Source of the DNA: Paralithodes platypus
Lineage: Eukaryota; Arthropoda; Malacostraca; Decapoda; Lithodidae
Reading direction: 5' to 3'
Length of the DNA: 64,000 nucleotides
Assembly (NCBI GenBank): GCA_032716605.1
Contig: CM064552.1
Span: 12,043,386 to 12,107,385 of the forward strand
The notes beneath the pieces are model-generated. The model was not told where the DNA came from and made no database searches. It worked only from the letters and a program-made list of their open reading frames with translations. Each line of letters opens with the position of its first letter. The first letter of the stretch is position 1. This document shows positions 43,543 through 55,167 of this stretch, piece by piece. A program made the position numbers and the translations under genes.

Positions 43543-45159
43543 ATTGAGGAGGATATTGATTTCGGTCCAAAAGACATAGAAGAGGCCATTTCCAACATGC
43601 CATCCCTCTCGGCACCAGGCCCGGACTCATGGAATTCGATCCTAATGAAAAAATGTAAGGAAAACCTCTCAAAACCCCTGGCTATAATGTGGAGAAGGAG
43701 TCTAGACACTGGTGACATACCAGATAGCTTGAAAAATGCAATAATTGCCCCACTGCATAAAGGAGGGAGTAAAGCACTACCAAAAAACTACCGCCCGGTA
43801 GCTCTAACCTCTCACATCATTAAAGTTTTCGAGCGAGTCCTGCGAAGCAAAATTTCAACATTCATGGAGACAAATGAACTACACAACACCGGTCAACATG
43901 GGTTCAGAGTGGGAAGATCATGTCTCTCACAACTTTTGGAACACTATGACAAAATTCTTAAAGCGCTAGAAGAAAAGAAAAACGTGGATGTCATTTACAC
44001 CGATTTTGCTAAGGCATTTGATAAATGTGACCATGGTATAATAGCCCACAAACTGAAAGCAAAAGGTATAACTGGGAAAATCGGACGGTGGATATACAAT
44101 TTCCTCGTAAACCGAAAACAATCGGTAGCAGTAAACCAAGTCACTTCTGAGCCTTCGGATGTCAAAAGCTCAGTGCCCCAAGGAACAGTGCTAGCACCCC
44201 TTCTGTTTCTCATACTAATTTGCGACATAGATACCAACACCAGACACAGTACGGTGTCGTCTTTTGCTGATGACACAAAATTAAGCAAGATAGTAAACAC
44301 ACAAGAGGACACGGGCCGACTGCAGGAAGACATGAATGTAGTGTTCCAGTGGACCAGGGAAAACAACATGCAATTCAATGAGGAAAAATTCCAATTAATA
44401 CGGTACGGAGATAATAATGGTGTTAAAGAAATTACAGATTACTTAACAGAATCTAACCACAAAATAGAACGGAAAGACAGTGTGAAAGACCTTGGGGTAT
44501 TAATGTCTGAATATATGGGTTTCAAAGTACATAACCAGGTCAAAGTGGCGGCTGCGAAACGTCTAACGGGTTGGATTCTGCGTACTTTTAAAACACGCGG
44601 TGAATTGCCTATGATAACGCTCTTCAAATCTCTAGTGCTACCGCGGCTTGAATACTGTAGCGTATTAACATCCCCATACAAAGCAGGTGAAATAAATGAC
44701 GTAGAGAGTGTACAAAGAAATTTCACTTCGCATATAAGTTCGATAAAACATCTACACTATTGGGAGCGTTTAAGAGCACTGAATCTGTACTCACTGGAAC
44801 GTAGAAGAGAACGTTACCTAATAATATACACGTGGAAAATCGCAGAGGGTTTAGTACCAAACCTACATACTCCGATAGTCATGAAATTCAGTGATAGGAG
44901 AGGCTGGGAATGCGAAATCCCCCGGATGAATAACAGGGGTGCTATGGGCTCTCTGCGAGAGGGCTGGTTATCACACAGAGGCCCACGTCTCTTCAACAAA
45001 CTCCCACGGCGAGTAAGAGACATGAGGGACATCTCGTTAGACAACTTCAAGAGAGCCCTAGATCTATGTCGAACTGCAAAAAGTGCCAGACGAGCCCATC
45101 CTCGCAAGGGAGCGAGCTGTCGCTTCAAACAGTCTACTGCACCAAATCACCACCCATAA
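43543..45159 (+). CDS. CR1-group LINE reverse transcriptase, intact frame
   Basis: An uninterrupted frame from just right of the MITE to a stop at 45157-45159. The first Met is at 43597 (520 codons), but reading continues upstream of it (DFGPKDIEEAISN), so the element is 5'-truncated rather than starting there. RT motifs in order: LSAPGPDSWNSI, NAIIAPLHKGGSKALPKN, YRPVALTSHIIKVFERVL, QHGFRVGRSCLSQL, IYTDFAKAFDKCDH, SVPQGTVLAPLLFLI, SSFADDTKLSK, MQFNEEKFQLIRYG and VKDLGVLMSEYMGF, then the thumb and tail with LEYCSVLTSPYKAGE and RRRERYLIIYTWKIAEGL. The catalytic aspartates (TDF, ADD) are present. The endonuclease is missing. The exact clade within CR1/L2/Rex is not certain. Confidence 0.88.
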   Translation: MEEDIDFGPKDIEEAISNMPSLSAPGPDSWNSILMKKCKENLSKPLAIMWRRSLDTGDIPDSLKNAIIAPLHKGGSKALPKNYRPVALTSHIIKVFERVLRSKISTFMETNELHNTGQHGFRVGRSCLSQLLEHYDKILKALEEKKNVDVIYTDFAKAFDKCDHGIIAHKLKAKGITGKIGRWIYNFLVNRKQSVAVNQVTSEPSDVKSSVPQGTVLAPLLFLILICDIDTNTRHSTVSSFADDTKLSKIVNTQEDTGRLQEDMNVVFQWTRENNMQFNEEKFQLIRYGDNNGVKEITDYLTESNHKIERKDSVKDLGVLMSEYMGFKVHNQVKVAAAKRLTGWILRTFKTRGELPMITLFKSLVLPRLEYCSVLTSPYKAGEINDVESVQRNFTSHISSIKHLHYWERLRALNLYSLERRRERYLIIYTWKIAEGLVPNLHTPIVMKFSDRRGWECEIPRMNNRGAMGSLREGWLSHRGPRLFNKLPRRVRDMRDISLDNFKRALDLCRTAKSARRAHPRKGASCRFKQSTAPNHHP

Positions 45160-45377
45160 CGAGGGGCGTCGCGCTCCTTGGTGCCGCTAGAAGAGCGGCG
45201 AACACATCCAAAGGTATCCAAAGGTAAGGGGCAAGCCCACCCTCACCACCCCAGACTTATTGACATTCTCATATATTTTAACAGTAGGGGGCAAAATCTC
45301 CCCTATAATACATTTCCGACAGTACGACATGTCATTTCCTGTATATTAACAACCTTGATATAGGAATATCTAGCAAT
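45160..45377. repeat. Short repeat-derived spacer
   Basis: Contains CATATATTTTAACAGTAGGG and GGCAAAATC, resembling the AGCAGGGGGCAAAT tail of the G-run hairpin elements. Confidence 0.4.
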
Positions 45378-45615
45378 AATAATAATAATAATAATCGTCT
45401 GGTTACTTATATAGCGCCCGTATCTCCTCCTTCGAGAATTCACAAGCGCTTGGCTTTCTTTAGTCTACCAGAGACCATTACCCATCCCCCTTGCTCATGG
45501 GAGATGGTAACCGCCGGCTATATCCCAGAAAAACTTTTCAATCTGAGCGGGGATTGAACTCGAGACCTCGAGATGGGAATCAGGCACGCTGTCAACTGAG
45601 CCAGCCGTACGGCTG
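45378..45615 (-). mobile_element. tRNA-derived SINE with (ATT)n tail
   Basis: In antisense the head has an A box (GGCTCAGTTGACAGCG) and a B box (GAGTTCAATCC). The body contains CATCTCCCATGAGCAAGGGG, and the 3' end is GCGCTATATAAGTAACCAGA before (ATT)n. The GCGCTATATAA-type 3' end suggests mobilisation by an L2/CR1-like LINE. Confidence 0.75.
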
Positions 45616-45616
45616 A

Positions 45617-46420
45617 CCAGTAAATTTGCGTATGATGCTAAAATAGCAAGATTTATTAATTCTGATAAAGATTTTGATATTCAGGCTCACCAAAGATATC
45701 TAGATACACTACATAAATGTACTGTACAGTAAATTGGTTGAATAATGTAGTGTAGTCAAATTTGGGAAATCGATATAAATTGCAGGATATAAATAACTCA
45801 GATAGTGAAAAAGACATGGGAGTCAGCAGTGATCTAAAACCAAGAAATCAATGCATCAGTGTTTGAAATAAGGCAAATAAAGTTCTTGGATATGTATTTA
45901 GAAATATAGGCTAAGTAGGCTATATAACAAAACAGAAGACATTATCTTGCAACATTACCTACCATTAGTGAGACCACCTATGGATTATGCTGTTCAATTT
46001 TGGTGTCTTTATTACAAAATGGACATACAGTAGATTCCTTAGAGGCAGTACAACATAAATTGACAAAAATTATCCATAATATTAGAAATCTCCATTTGAA
46101 GAAAGGTTGAAAAATTAGGCTTGCATTCGTTAGAGAGATGCAGAGTTAGAGGAAATATGATAGAGGTGTTCAAATGGGTAAGTGGGGTTAATAAAAGGGA
46201 CATGAAAGATATACTGTACTGAAGCTCATTGATAGCGAGAGAACTCATACAAATGGTTTCAAATTGGATCAATTTTGTTTCAGAAAAGATATAGGCAAGT
46301 ACTGGTTTGGTAACAAAATTGTGGATATGTAGATACCGGTAGTTTATGTGTGAAAGGGGACTGCCGTGTGTGGGCCATTTGGCTATCTTCAATTCCCGTT
46401 TGCTTATGTTCGGATGTTAA
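45617..46420 (+). pseudogene. CR1/Rex-like LINE RT tail, heavily decayed
   Basis: Fragments in all three frames match a LINE RT end: KFAYDAKIARFINSDKDF, SDSEKDMGVSSDLK-like, NKANKVLGYVFRNIG, RPPMDYAVQFWCLYYKMD-like, EAVQHKLTKIIHNIRNL and EVFKWVSGVNKRDMK. Stops and frameshifts occur every few dozen bases. It differs from the intact LINE at 43543-45159. Confidence 0.7.
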
Positions 46421-49400
46421 GTTATATACCGTAACTTTTGGTTTTCATTTTGCAATAATATGTCATTTCAGTGCTGCTTTATTTCCATAATTGTTTATGT
46501 TAATTATTTTTATTTTTATTATTTATTAATAAGATAGATTTTCTTATTATTAATGAAACTATTTTATTGTACTGTATATTAGTACTGTACACTAATGTAA
46601 TATAATACTGATGAAGTACTGTATTAACTGTTAGAATGATTTTGTGATTATTCATATATCATGAAATACCGGTAGTTACTGTATATAATGTAATGAATAT
46701 TTCCTATTGATATTCTCTCTTACAGCTTTAACCTCATTATACCCTAACTCTTTTAATCAGATAATGATGTTTTTCATATATTCCAGCTCCACCAGACGAT
46801 TTTATATATACTTAGCTGCTTAGGATGGACCTCTATGAGTCATTCATTAATTATGAACATTATGTATCCTATTATCCCTGAAGGAGTTGGCCAATAAGAA
46901 ATTTGAAAAGGGTATAATGGCCAAACCTACAAGACATTTGTTAAAATATATATAGTATACTGTAAGAGGTACATAAAGATCACCCAATAGGATGTTGAGG
47001 ATGCTCAACTACTATTCTGATAGAACCTGGCTCTCAGATTTCAAGGGTTTAAAAAATAAATATATCCACTAACATCTTAATGTGGAAGTTCCTTCCTAAG
47101 CTTCATAAAATCATTATGGGGTAGTTAGAATTGAATAATTCATCATCTAATTGGAACTTATAAGTACAGAATGATCTCTCTTTTTCTCACTATTCACTGT
47201 TGTTCAATGCATTTGACTACAGCTTATCTTATGAATCTTGCAGATAATTTATCTGTTTTCACCTTCCATCTTTAAAGTAAATTCTTTCATCCCTAAATTC
47301 TGTGTTTTGTATTTTTCAAATGCATATCTGTACTGTACTTGTACTGTACTGTACTGTACTTGTACTGTAATCCTGTACCGTAGCACTTTTGCTGTACTGT
47401 AAATATTTGTTATACAAAGGTAACATCGCAGAATTATTGTGTAATATATTTGTAGAGTTTTTGTGTATTATTATTTTTTTAAATTCATATCTCCATAAAT
47501 TGTTGTTAGGATTTGATGTAAAGTAACAATGTTGTGTACTTGGAACCACTAGCATACTTTATAATTATCTATTGCTGTAAACATGTTTAGCTATCTCTGG
47601 TATGGTTTAAGGTACTAATATACAATTATACTGTACTGTAAAGACAATGATTGGATTGCACAATAGCTAAAACAAAAATTAGTAGCTATTGCACATAATT
47701 TACTGTAGATGACACTAATAAAGTAAAAATACAGTAAGCACTTTGTAATATACATTCACCTAAATATTGGATGTACAGTACATTAACTGTACTAGGTTTT
47801 GTTTTGTATTAAGCATGTGGAATCACTAACCAATCAACCTTGCATTAAAATAGTATGTAATGACAAACCACCTTTAGCATATGTGGTCAATTTGCACTGT
47901 TTTACAAATGTATGAACACCATATTTTTATACCCACACTCACAGGAGGATTGATTATATTTTACAAGGGTAATTTTTATGATTTTGTTCCAATTCACTGA
48001 TGACGTTGCAAAGCCAAAGGCATATTTAATATGTAATCTTTGTCAGATGTAGTTGAGTGTATGTAGTCTGTATTGTATTTTGTATTAAATGTAGCTGTTC
48101 ACATCTGTAATCATTATCAATAAAATATAGTAATACTGTAAATTATCATGTTGTACAGTGTTGTATTCTTGCTAAGATCTAGTGGTAATTATTCCAAACT
48201 GTCTCTTAAAAGTATTGTAATGTTGCTAACTTTCAGTAGTATATGATTATTTCTCCAAACTGTCTTACAGTATTGAATTGTTGTTAACATTTAATGGTAT
48301 ATGAGCATTATACCAAACTGTGTCTCTCATTAGCTTGATGTCCTTGTTGGGTGTGTGGGTATGAGGATCTGTGTGGTAGAATGTAAGACATCTTCCCCTG
48401 TATATGCCACTGCACAGCCGCCACCTCGGCCTTGCTGCGGCTCACAGTTTTGTTGCCCTGTTGACCAATATGTTCTCCTGCACTCACTGACGTCAACTCC
48501 ACTAAAGGCTACGTCACACAGCTGTTATTTTGGTGTTTCTCTTTCTTGGATAAAAACACCATAGTCAGTCACACAGGTCTATTAATTCACTTTAGTATTG
48601 AGTTAGTGGCCACTGATACTTGAACTTGATGATGATCTTAGATAAGGTAATTGAAAGAAAAATACAGTAATACAAAAATATGGTGAAAAGTGATAGCCAG
48701 AATCAGTAACAGGCTAGAATAAAACACCAAAAATATGTCTATGTGACGCTTCCTGACGTTGCCACAACAATAAAGTTGCCTCCTGTTCTTAAAAACAGTT
48801 GTCATAGCCAACACTGCCTTCCTTATATTACTTTAGACAGAGGCCAAATGTAAATCAGCCAAGTACTGTCGCTTATGAAACTATACTGATGATTTATAGG
48901 GTTGGTGGTGACTCTTAATGTAGTTGACGTTAGAATGTTCAAGCTTGGCCCAGTCAAAGGTATTGCCCTTATGTAGTCGTTCAATTTGTGTTACCCATTA
49001 TAAATTACTTCTTTGAAAATTGTAACCCCTATTGTTTTGTATTGTACTAGCATACTACTGTAAGCTTGCTCGTCATCATCAAATCCACTATGGCTATGTT
49101 AAATTATGTGGTAAAGGAGTAATAAAGAACTGACTCCTGGCATGCTTTATCATCAGGACCACTGTACATGTTGGTCAACATGTTTGTTATCATTTCCCAT
49201 GTTCACCTGTATGCACTCTTCGCTCTTTTTTATTACCCTTGTAAGAGCATTAGAAACCTTGCTAGAGATACTTTGTATATCTACCTCACTTTATTGTTAC
49301 TGGTATGCATTGCTAACACAGCATGAAAGATGAAATTGCACTTATGAAAGAGAGAGGACTTAGAAAAGGTGGTGAGATGCATCAGGGCTGACAGTGGCGA

Positions 49401-49530
49401 GAGATAACACTGAAGGCAACGCTATAAAGGGAAGCATAATAAACCTTCTCTGTGTACAAAGATTCAGAATATATGGGCTGCCCCTGTGTGCTTTGGTTTA
49501 CAGCAGCATTCCTCCGGTATACTTCGTCAG
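46421..49530 (+). other. Last part of the 32-kb intron
   Basis: AT-rich. It holds (GTACT)n at about 47333-47368, a three-copy decayed repeat at about 48145-48330 (CAAACTGTCT, AAxATTGTAATGTTGCTAAC), and a probable family R MITE at 48505-48750 (ends AAAGGCTACGTCACACAGCT and CTATGTGACGCTT). No exon seen. Confidence 0.5.
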
Positions 49531-49698
49531 GTGGAGGAGTTGCGGCTGCGCTTGGAGGAGAAGAACAAGACCATTGAGAAGAAAACGCAACAGGCCCTTC
49601 AGACCACGCAGGAGAGGAACAAGCTCAACTCGGAACTCACCGAAATCCGCGATCACATGGATATCAAGGACAGGAAGATCAACGTGCTGCAAAGAAAG
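49531..49698 (+). CDS. brp: brp exon 6 (168 bp, phase 0 to 0)
   Basis: 56 codons after CTTCGTCAG and before GTACAC. The product includes VEELRLRLEEKNKTIEKK, QALQTTQERNKLNSELT and EIRDHMDIKDRKINVLQRK. It matches insect Bruchpilot (LEEKN..IEKKTQ, LQT.QERN, DHMDIKDRKI.VLQRK) and vertebrate ERC (LRLRLEEKE, KERKVNVLQKK). It follows exon 5 directly in the protein (MLQAD then VEEL). Pure heptad coiled coil, again exactly eight heptads long. The upstream in-frame sequence is open but unrelated. Confidence 0.96.
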
Positions 49699-50444
49699 GT
49701 ACACTGGGTATATGGCTAGATCAAAATATAATTGTTGGATGGTTAATTTACCCATGTTAGGATATTTACATTTATAATTGGCTGTGTTAAGCTATGCTAT
49801 AATTGTAGAAGTTTATAAAATTGTACAATATTACTGTGCCGGTATATTAATCTTTGAAAATTCATCTAAAGTAAATATTTGTTCAAGGTATCATAATGTA
49901 GGCAATTTATAATTGTATTGATTGTAATTTTGAACATTATTTATGGATATCTTTTCCATTACATTATGGCAAATTCCAGTGGATAGCTAATTGTTAGATA
50001 ATTATGACCTGACTGTATCCATCACTAGACAACATTAATCAAGCACCACATACATCAACTTCATTTTCATTATACTAATTCACTGTACAGTACTAACTTT
50101 ATACTATACATAATTTTCTTATGAAATCATTTGAGAATCTCACAAAAATATTATTAGCATGAGAGTATACTAAAACCTTCTATACCTTGGATTAATCAAA
50201 CTAACCATCGTTTAGATTTTAGTTGTTGATTAACTAATTAAAACCGCAACATTTTGTGTTATTAATTCGGCTCCTTCTAAGATATGCAGAATGGGTTCAT
50301 AATTTTATTAGCTGCATTGTGTAAATATATATTAACATTGGAGAGGTTGACTCACATTATAAAAATTGTCTTGAATATGGTAAAGGTATCACTCTCCCAT
50401 TGAAATAAACACATGCAAAGGGAGAGTGAGACCTTTCCTAATGG
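49699..50444 (+). other. Intron, nothing recognised
   Basis: AT-rich, with no repeat unit or frame of note. Confidence 0.45.
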
Positions 50445-50663
50445 TTAACCCCTTCAGTATATGTGCTTTCTTTATCATTTTATTTTGGCAATAATTAGAT
50501 GATTTTATGCAGCTTAGGAAGGACCTGTTGTTAACAAAAGGGTAAAATCTATATCAGTTACCTCTTAGATTCCCACAGACTCTCTCTAAGCTTATTAAAA
50601 TTGTCTAATAATAGCCAGAATAAAATTAAACAATTTGTGTAGTACAGTTACTGAAAGGGTGAA
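50445..50663. mobile_element. MITE family Q, worn copy
   Basis: Starts TTAACCCCTTCAGTAT and ends TTACTGAAAGGGTGAA, with GATGATTTTATGCAGCTTAG inside as in the copy at 4551-4763. Confidence 0.7.
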
Positions 50664-50680
50664 GATATTACCCTTAGAAT

Positions 50681-50896
50681 TAAGCCGGAGTCACACGAGC
50701 CCTTTTTCGAGCAATTTGTACGGGCAATTATGGTCTGGAAGCTTACAAAATGACACTTTATCAGAATTCAGCTGCCTAACATAATCTACCTTCAGGCTAG
50801 TTGCCGATACCTGTGAGAAAAAGTCCCGAAATAATACGAGGAAAAACTTGCTCATGGAAAATTGACGGAAAAAACGCTCGTGTGACAGCGGCTTTA
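50681..50896. mobile_element. MITE family R, copy 2
   Basis: Ends TAAGCCGGAGTCACACGAGC and GCTCGTGTGACAGCGGCTTT form a precise inverted repeat. ATAATCTACCTTCAGGCTAG in the centre is shared with the copies at 57482-57719 and 56128-56344. Confidence 0.8.
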
Positions 50897-51160
50897 GTAG
50901 GTTGCTGATTAAAGTTGAATATAACTAGCTTGTATTGTATGCAGGTACAGTGGCGTATCTAGGGTATGGCAGGTATGACACGTGCCTTGGCCACCACTTA
51001 AAGAGGGGCACCACTGACCAGTTTCTATTAAAGTCAGACTAGCCATCCTCGGATAGTGATTTTTTTTTTTTCAGATATATGTTCTATCCTTGATTATCAT
51101 GGGTGAGAAGCACTATGGCCCAATTTTTTAACCACTTGTATAAATTATAGGGATTATAAA

Positions 51161-51340
51161 GAGGGAGAGGTAAATCCAGAGAGAGGTGGAAGGATGGAGT
51201 TAAGAATAATATGCGTGAAAGCGGTGTTGGATGGGAGGAGGGGCATCAACTGACGGGGGACAGAGGTGCATGGGGGCGATTCATTTGTGGCCACCCCTGC
51301 GGGGATCACGGCATCCGGCAATAAATAGACACATAGATAA
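51161..51340 (+). pseudogene. RTE-like LINE 3' end, copy 4
   Basis: Encodes RERWKDGVKNNMRESGVGW, LTGDRGAWGRF and GHPCGDHGIRQ, then stop and a worn GATA-type tail. It is the last 55 or so codons of the element seen at 31090-35998, nested in the hAT-type MITE. Confidence 0.85.
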
Positions 51341-51410
51341 AACACTCCACCCCCTCCATAAGCTTCAAAGTGCCCCTAAAAATGCTTACCGTACAAAAAA
51401 TAAATAAAAT

Positions 51411-51432
51411 GGGGGGGGGGGGGGGCTGACAG

Positions 51433-51497
<65 letters not shown>

Positions 51498-51505
51498 CTC
51501 CTCCT

Positions 51506-51561
<56 letters not shown>

Positions 51562-51626
51562 CTCTCTTGCTCTCTCTCTCTTATCCTCACTCTCTCTCTC
51601 CCTCCTCTTCATCTTCTCTCTCTCTA

Positions 51627-51697
<71 letters not shown>

Positions 51698-51840
51698 GAG
51701 AAAAAAAAAAGATGCCCCAGCTGCAGAGGCTTGCTTTGTTCACCCCCCACCCCACCATTCTCATTAACCTATAATGACCCCCCCCCCCCTCCTCTCCCCC
51801 CCCCCCCCCCTCCTCTCTCCCCCCCCCCCCCCCCCCCCTC
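51411..51840. repeat. Poly-G, (CT)n and poly-C low-complexity block
   Basis: G run at 51411-51425, interrupted (CT)n at 51437-51694, poly-A, then C-rich runs at 51778-51840. Arg/Glu or Ser/Leu frames here are meaningless. Confidence 0.95.
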
Positions 51841-51950
51841 CCTTCCCAATACTCAAAATCCGGGATCCTACCCTGGTCAGATGTTTGAACGGGCGCAAAT
51901 CCAGTGCTTGCCATGGCGCTATTCTCTGTAGATACGCCCCTGTGCAAGTA

Positions 51951-52784
51951 TAATATTTGGCTTAACAAATGTAGGTGCTTGTGTGAGTGAAGCATGTCTT
52001 TATCTGTGTGTAATGTGTGACTTACTAACACTAACCATTAACAAATTGTATAGTGTCATGTCTTCTGATAATTACTACCAGTAAATACAAATATGTGAGA
52101 GTATTACTCTCCTGATATTCTCTATCCTTTTACTAATAATGTGTTCTATATGAATATTTCTAGAACAGTATAATTATTTATTCTTATTTTCCTTTGATTC
52201 TGTATCTTAGTTGCTTTTCAGTTTTGTCCATTTTATCTTCAATGCCCAAGTAAGTCAGTCTGGGTGGAACTACGTATCAACAGGTACTGTATGTTAATGG
52301 ACTCGTATAGGTAAAACTTACAGTTACCTTATTATTAAATACAAAACATTACTGTTTTAGCCTATTATATTTGCTACAAGTATTATTTACAGAAGCCAGA
52401 ATATTATTTTTTCTTGTTGGGATTAAATCTTTCCATTAAATGTTATGCTTTTTTGTTTTTGTTTTCTACTGGACCCCCAAATTATCATAATGCACTACAG
52501 TATGTACAATACTTGATGCTAAACTACAAGATTTATAATGTCTTGAGACATGGTAATGCCTCAGCTGCAGTATCTCCTATTCTCGACATGTAACAGTTTT
52601 CCTTAAGTGTCTTCGGCAAGGGCAGTGCAGAACTGTAACCAACAGACCTCACTCAGAACTAATTACACCCAATCCATACCATCAAACATCTCCCCTCTTG
52701 CAACTCCCTGATTACCCGACTACCTCAGTTAGGCTAATCTGTTGGATACCTGCACATGTGGGAGTCGAGGGTTATGAAGAGGCC
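51951..52784 (+). other. Intron, nothing recognised
   Basis: AT-rich without a supported feature. Confidence 0.4.
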
Positions 52785-53012
52785 AGCGGCTCGCTGGTGT
52801 AGTGACTAGCGTCTTGTACTTCCACCCAGAAGGTCCCAGGATCGCGCCCACACTCGGCGCATTAAAGCTTTTTCACAAGCACCGAGTCGTTACCGTCCCT
52901 CATGAACAAGGGGATGGGGTAGTAGTACAGGACCCCAATGGAAATACGCCTAATCGGCCTTATTGAGTTATCCTTAGCTGGCTTAACATGTGCCAGCTTT
53001 AAGAAATATTAT
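52785..53012 (+). mobile_element. tRNA-derived SINE, + strand
   Basis: A-box-like TGGTGTAGTGACTAGCG and B-box-like GTCCCAGGATCGCGCCC are separated by about 30 bases. The body contains GAGTCGTTACCGTCCCTCAT, and the 3' end is followed by (ATT)n at about 53005. Confidence 0.65.
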
Positions 53013-53580
53013 TATTATCGATCTGCGAAGGCTGCTGTTACCTTGCCAATATTTCAGGCTTGTCTTCCGGTAGAGGACTGGTTGGTGTCGTTACGTTGTA
53101 TTATTCGGCATAGATGACGATGGCTATGGGCAGCTCAATCTCCAGATATCAAATTACATTCTATTAAAGACACCTTGTTTATGGCAATCTTCACTGCAAC
53201 CCTCCCGTGCTCTAGAAGTTTTGCTGACTCGACTACGTGTTGGTCATACTAGATTGACACATAGGTGCTTAATGTCGTCACCCCATTACCCTCGTCCATC
53301 TTGTAGTGTCCCTCTCACCGTTCGCCATATTCTTGTTGAATGTCCACTTTGCGCTCACTCACATACTTTATATTTTGGCAGGAAGACATACTCTGACATT
53401 TTGATGGACTCGCCATCCTTCTCCATCTGTCCTATTGTTCGTTTCCTTGCGTCCTGTTCCCTCCTTGGTAAGATCTGATTGTTTATGTCTCATCCTGTAC
53501 AGCTTCTAAAGTTCTCTAAAAGCTTATGATATCTCCCTAATATTGTCAAATCCTTAGCTTTGGCTGAGGCTAGCCATATA
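53013..53580 (+). pseudogene. Jockey/I-group LINE 3' remnant
   Basis: The frame at 53221-53478 carries LTRLRVGHTRLTHRCLM, then PSCSVPLTVRHILVECPLC, the post-RNase-H motif of this group. Upstream pieces of RNase-H-like sequence are frameshifted. The first Cys of the usual CxxC is partly lost. Confidence 0.65.
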
Positions 53581-54501
53581 AGAGTTTTGTTTTTTAATTT
53601 AGTGGTCTGGTTAAACTTCAATGAAAAAAAATATATATATATACAGTACGCCCGAACTCCCCCACTCTGTGAACCTTATATTGTGCTCTTATGAACTCAT
53701 ATTTCTCTCCCTATATCTGTGACTGATCTGATTAATATTGTGACAATGTAGAGTGGTTTAATAGGGTCCGAGTCAGGCCCGTTAGATATACTTAGGCACC
53801 GCCCTTGCCAGAAACATAAGGAAACGTTTTATCATGTGTTGTTTGAGCATAAATAGCTGGCATTCTCATGTTCCTCCAGTAACAAACTCAAATGTCCATA
53901 TACAATTCAATGCTGTATTATTACCATTTTATTGCTGTTCAAATTGTATACTGTATTGATATATAGTATGGTTTTAATGTATTACAGTATATTGTTACAC
54001 AATTTTTTGTTTTTTATTTTAGAAAGACATGGTCATGAAATTTAATCTTGCACCTTTGTTATCAAGTTAGTAAGTCATATTATTACTCCATATGTATTTG
54101 TGTGCTGTGAATTAAATATATAATTGTGTAGTAGGTCAGTATTCAGTATGTTTTATGACTGTGACTATCAGGTTACTAAGTTACCTGGAAGCATTTTTAT
54201 CATTGCCAGCACAAGAGGTACCTAAGTGTCAATGCTAATGACAATACTGTATGTTAAAGAATGCGTGTTAAACTAAGGAGCAGATGTGACAACTTGTGGA
54301 TATATGTTGTGGGTGTGTTTTCTATGTAGGTTGGTATAGTGAAAGTATGGGAGTCGGTTTACGTTTTGAAGACAAAAATATTACTTTATGTAATGAATAT
54401 AAGAAAATATAGGGTGTGAGTATATATACTGTTAAGATACATGTGGTTATTTCCTGGTGTATTTGCATGTTGTGGAGATGCTCACTTTTATGAATTCTCA
54501 G
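53581..54501 (+). other. Intron before exon 7
   Basis: AT-rich with no repeat or frame of note until the acceptor GAATTCTCAG. Confidence 0.45.
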
Positions 54502-55167
54502 ATTGAGAACCTTGAGGATCTACTACGAGAGAAAGACAACCAGGTGGACATGGCGCGAGCACGACTGACTGCAGTTCAGGCCCACCATTCCACATCAGAG
54601 GGGGCTTTGTCATCATTAGAGGAAGCCATAGGGGACAAGGAGAAGCAGATCACACAACTGAGGGAGCAGCGCGACCGGGCAGAGCAGGAACGCCACCAGG
54701 AACAGTCACTCCACGAACGCGACATCGCTGAGTACAAGATGAAACTCCACACCCTAGAAGGTGAGGTAGAGAAGCTACAAGTCCGAATGGAGCGCTCCCT
54801 GGCTGAAAAAGACAAATTGGAAGCCAAGCTTGAATCCAGCCAGTCGGAGCTCGGGAAGGCAAAGGCGGAGCTTGAGAAGATGCACGGGGAGGTTGGCAAG
54901 AGTACCAGTGACTATGAATCCTACCGTCACCGCCTCACCAAGCTCGAGATGGAGAACGACCGGCTGAGAACAGAAAACGAACGCTTGCACCACGACCTTG
55001 AGCGTTCCCATCCCAGCTATGGGCGTTCTACCATGGGCGGCGGGAGAGACGGTGCTGGGGAGATGGATCGACTGCAGGAGAAGCTGGATAAATGCCAGGC
55101 GGATCTGCGTCGAGCCCAGACAGAGTTGCGTATGAACCAGTCCGACTACGAGCGGTCCCATGTGGAG
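54502..55167 (+). CDS. brp: brp exon 7, large central coiled-coil exon
   Basis: 666 bases, 222 codons, phase 0 to 0, between AATTCTCAG and GTAAAG. It starts IENLEDLLREKDNQVDMAR, directly continuing exon 6 (VLQRK-IENL). Other landmarks: RLTAVQAHHSTSEGALSS, LEEAIGDKEKQITQLREQRD, LHTLEGEVEKLQVRMERS, KLESSQSELGKAKAELEK, LEMENDRLRTENERLHHD, a Gly/Ser break HPSYGRSTMGGGRDGAGEM, and KLDKCQADLRRAQTELRM, ending YERSHVE. It is highly similar to insect Bruchpilot and related to vertebrate ERC (ALTTLEEALAEKERTIERL). All heptad coil apart from the glycine-rich hinge at residues about 173-190. Reading into the intron meets a stop 10 codons later. GC content is far above that of the introns. Confidence 0.97.

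Larger units (their letters stand above)
50948..51942. mobile_element. hAT-type non-autonomous element with 8-bp duplication
   Basis: The ends CAGTGGCGTATCTA and (inverted) CAGGGGCGTATCTA match 13 of 14, typical of hAT termini. The flanks TGCAGGTA (50940-50947) and TGCAAGTA (51943-51950) match 7 of 8. The 995-bp interior holds a piece of RTE LINE, an unusually long CT microsatellite and C runs, but no transposase. Confidence 0.75.

Noticed and set aside
51306..51767. Frames of Arg/Glu or Ser/Leu repeats
   Set aside because: (CT)n microsatellite.
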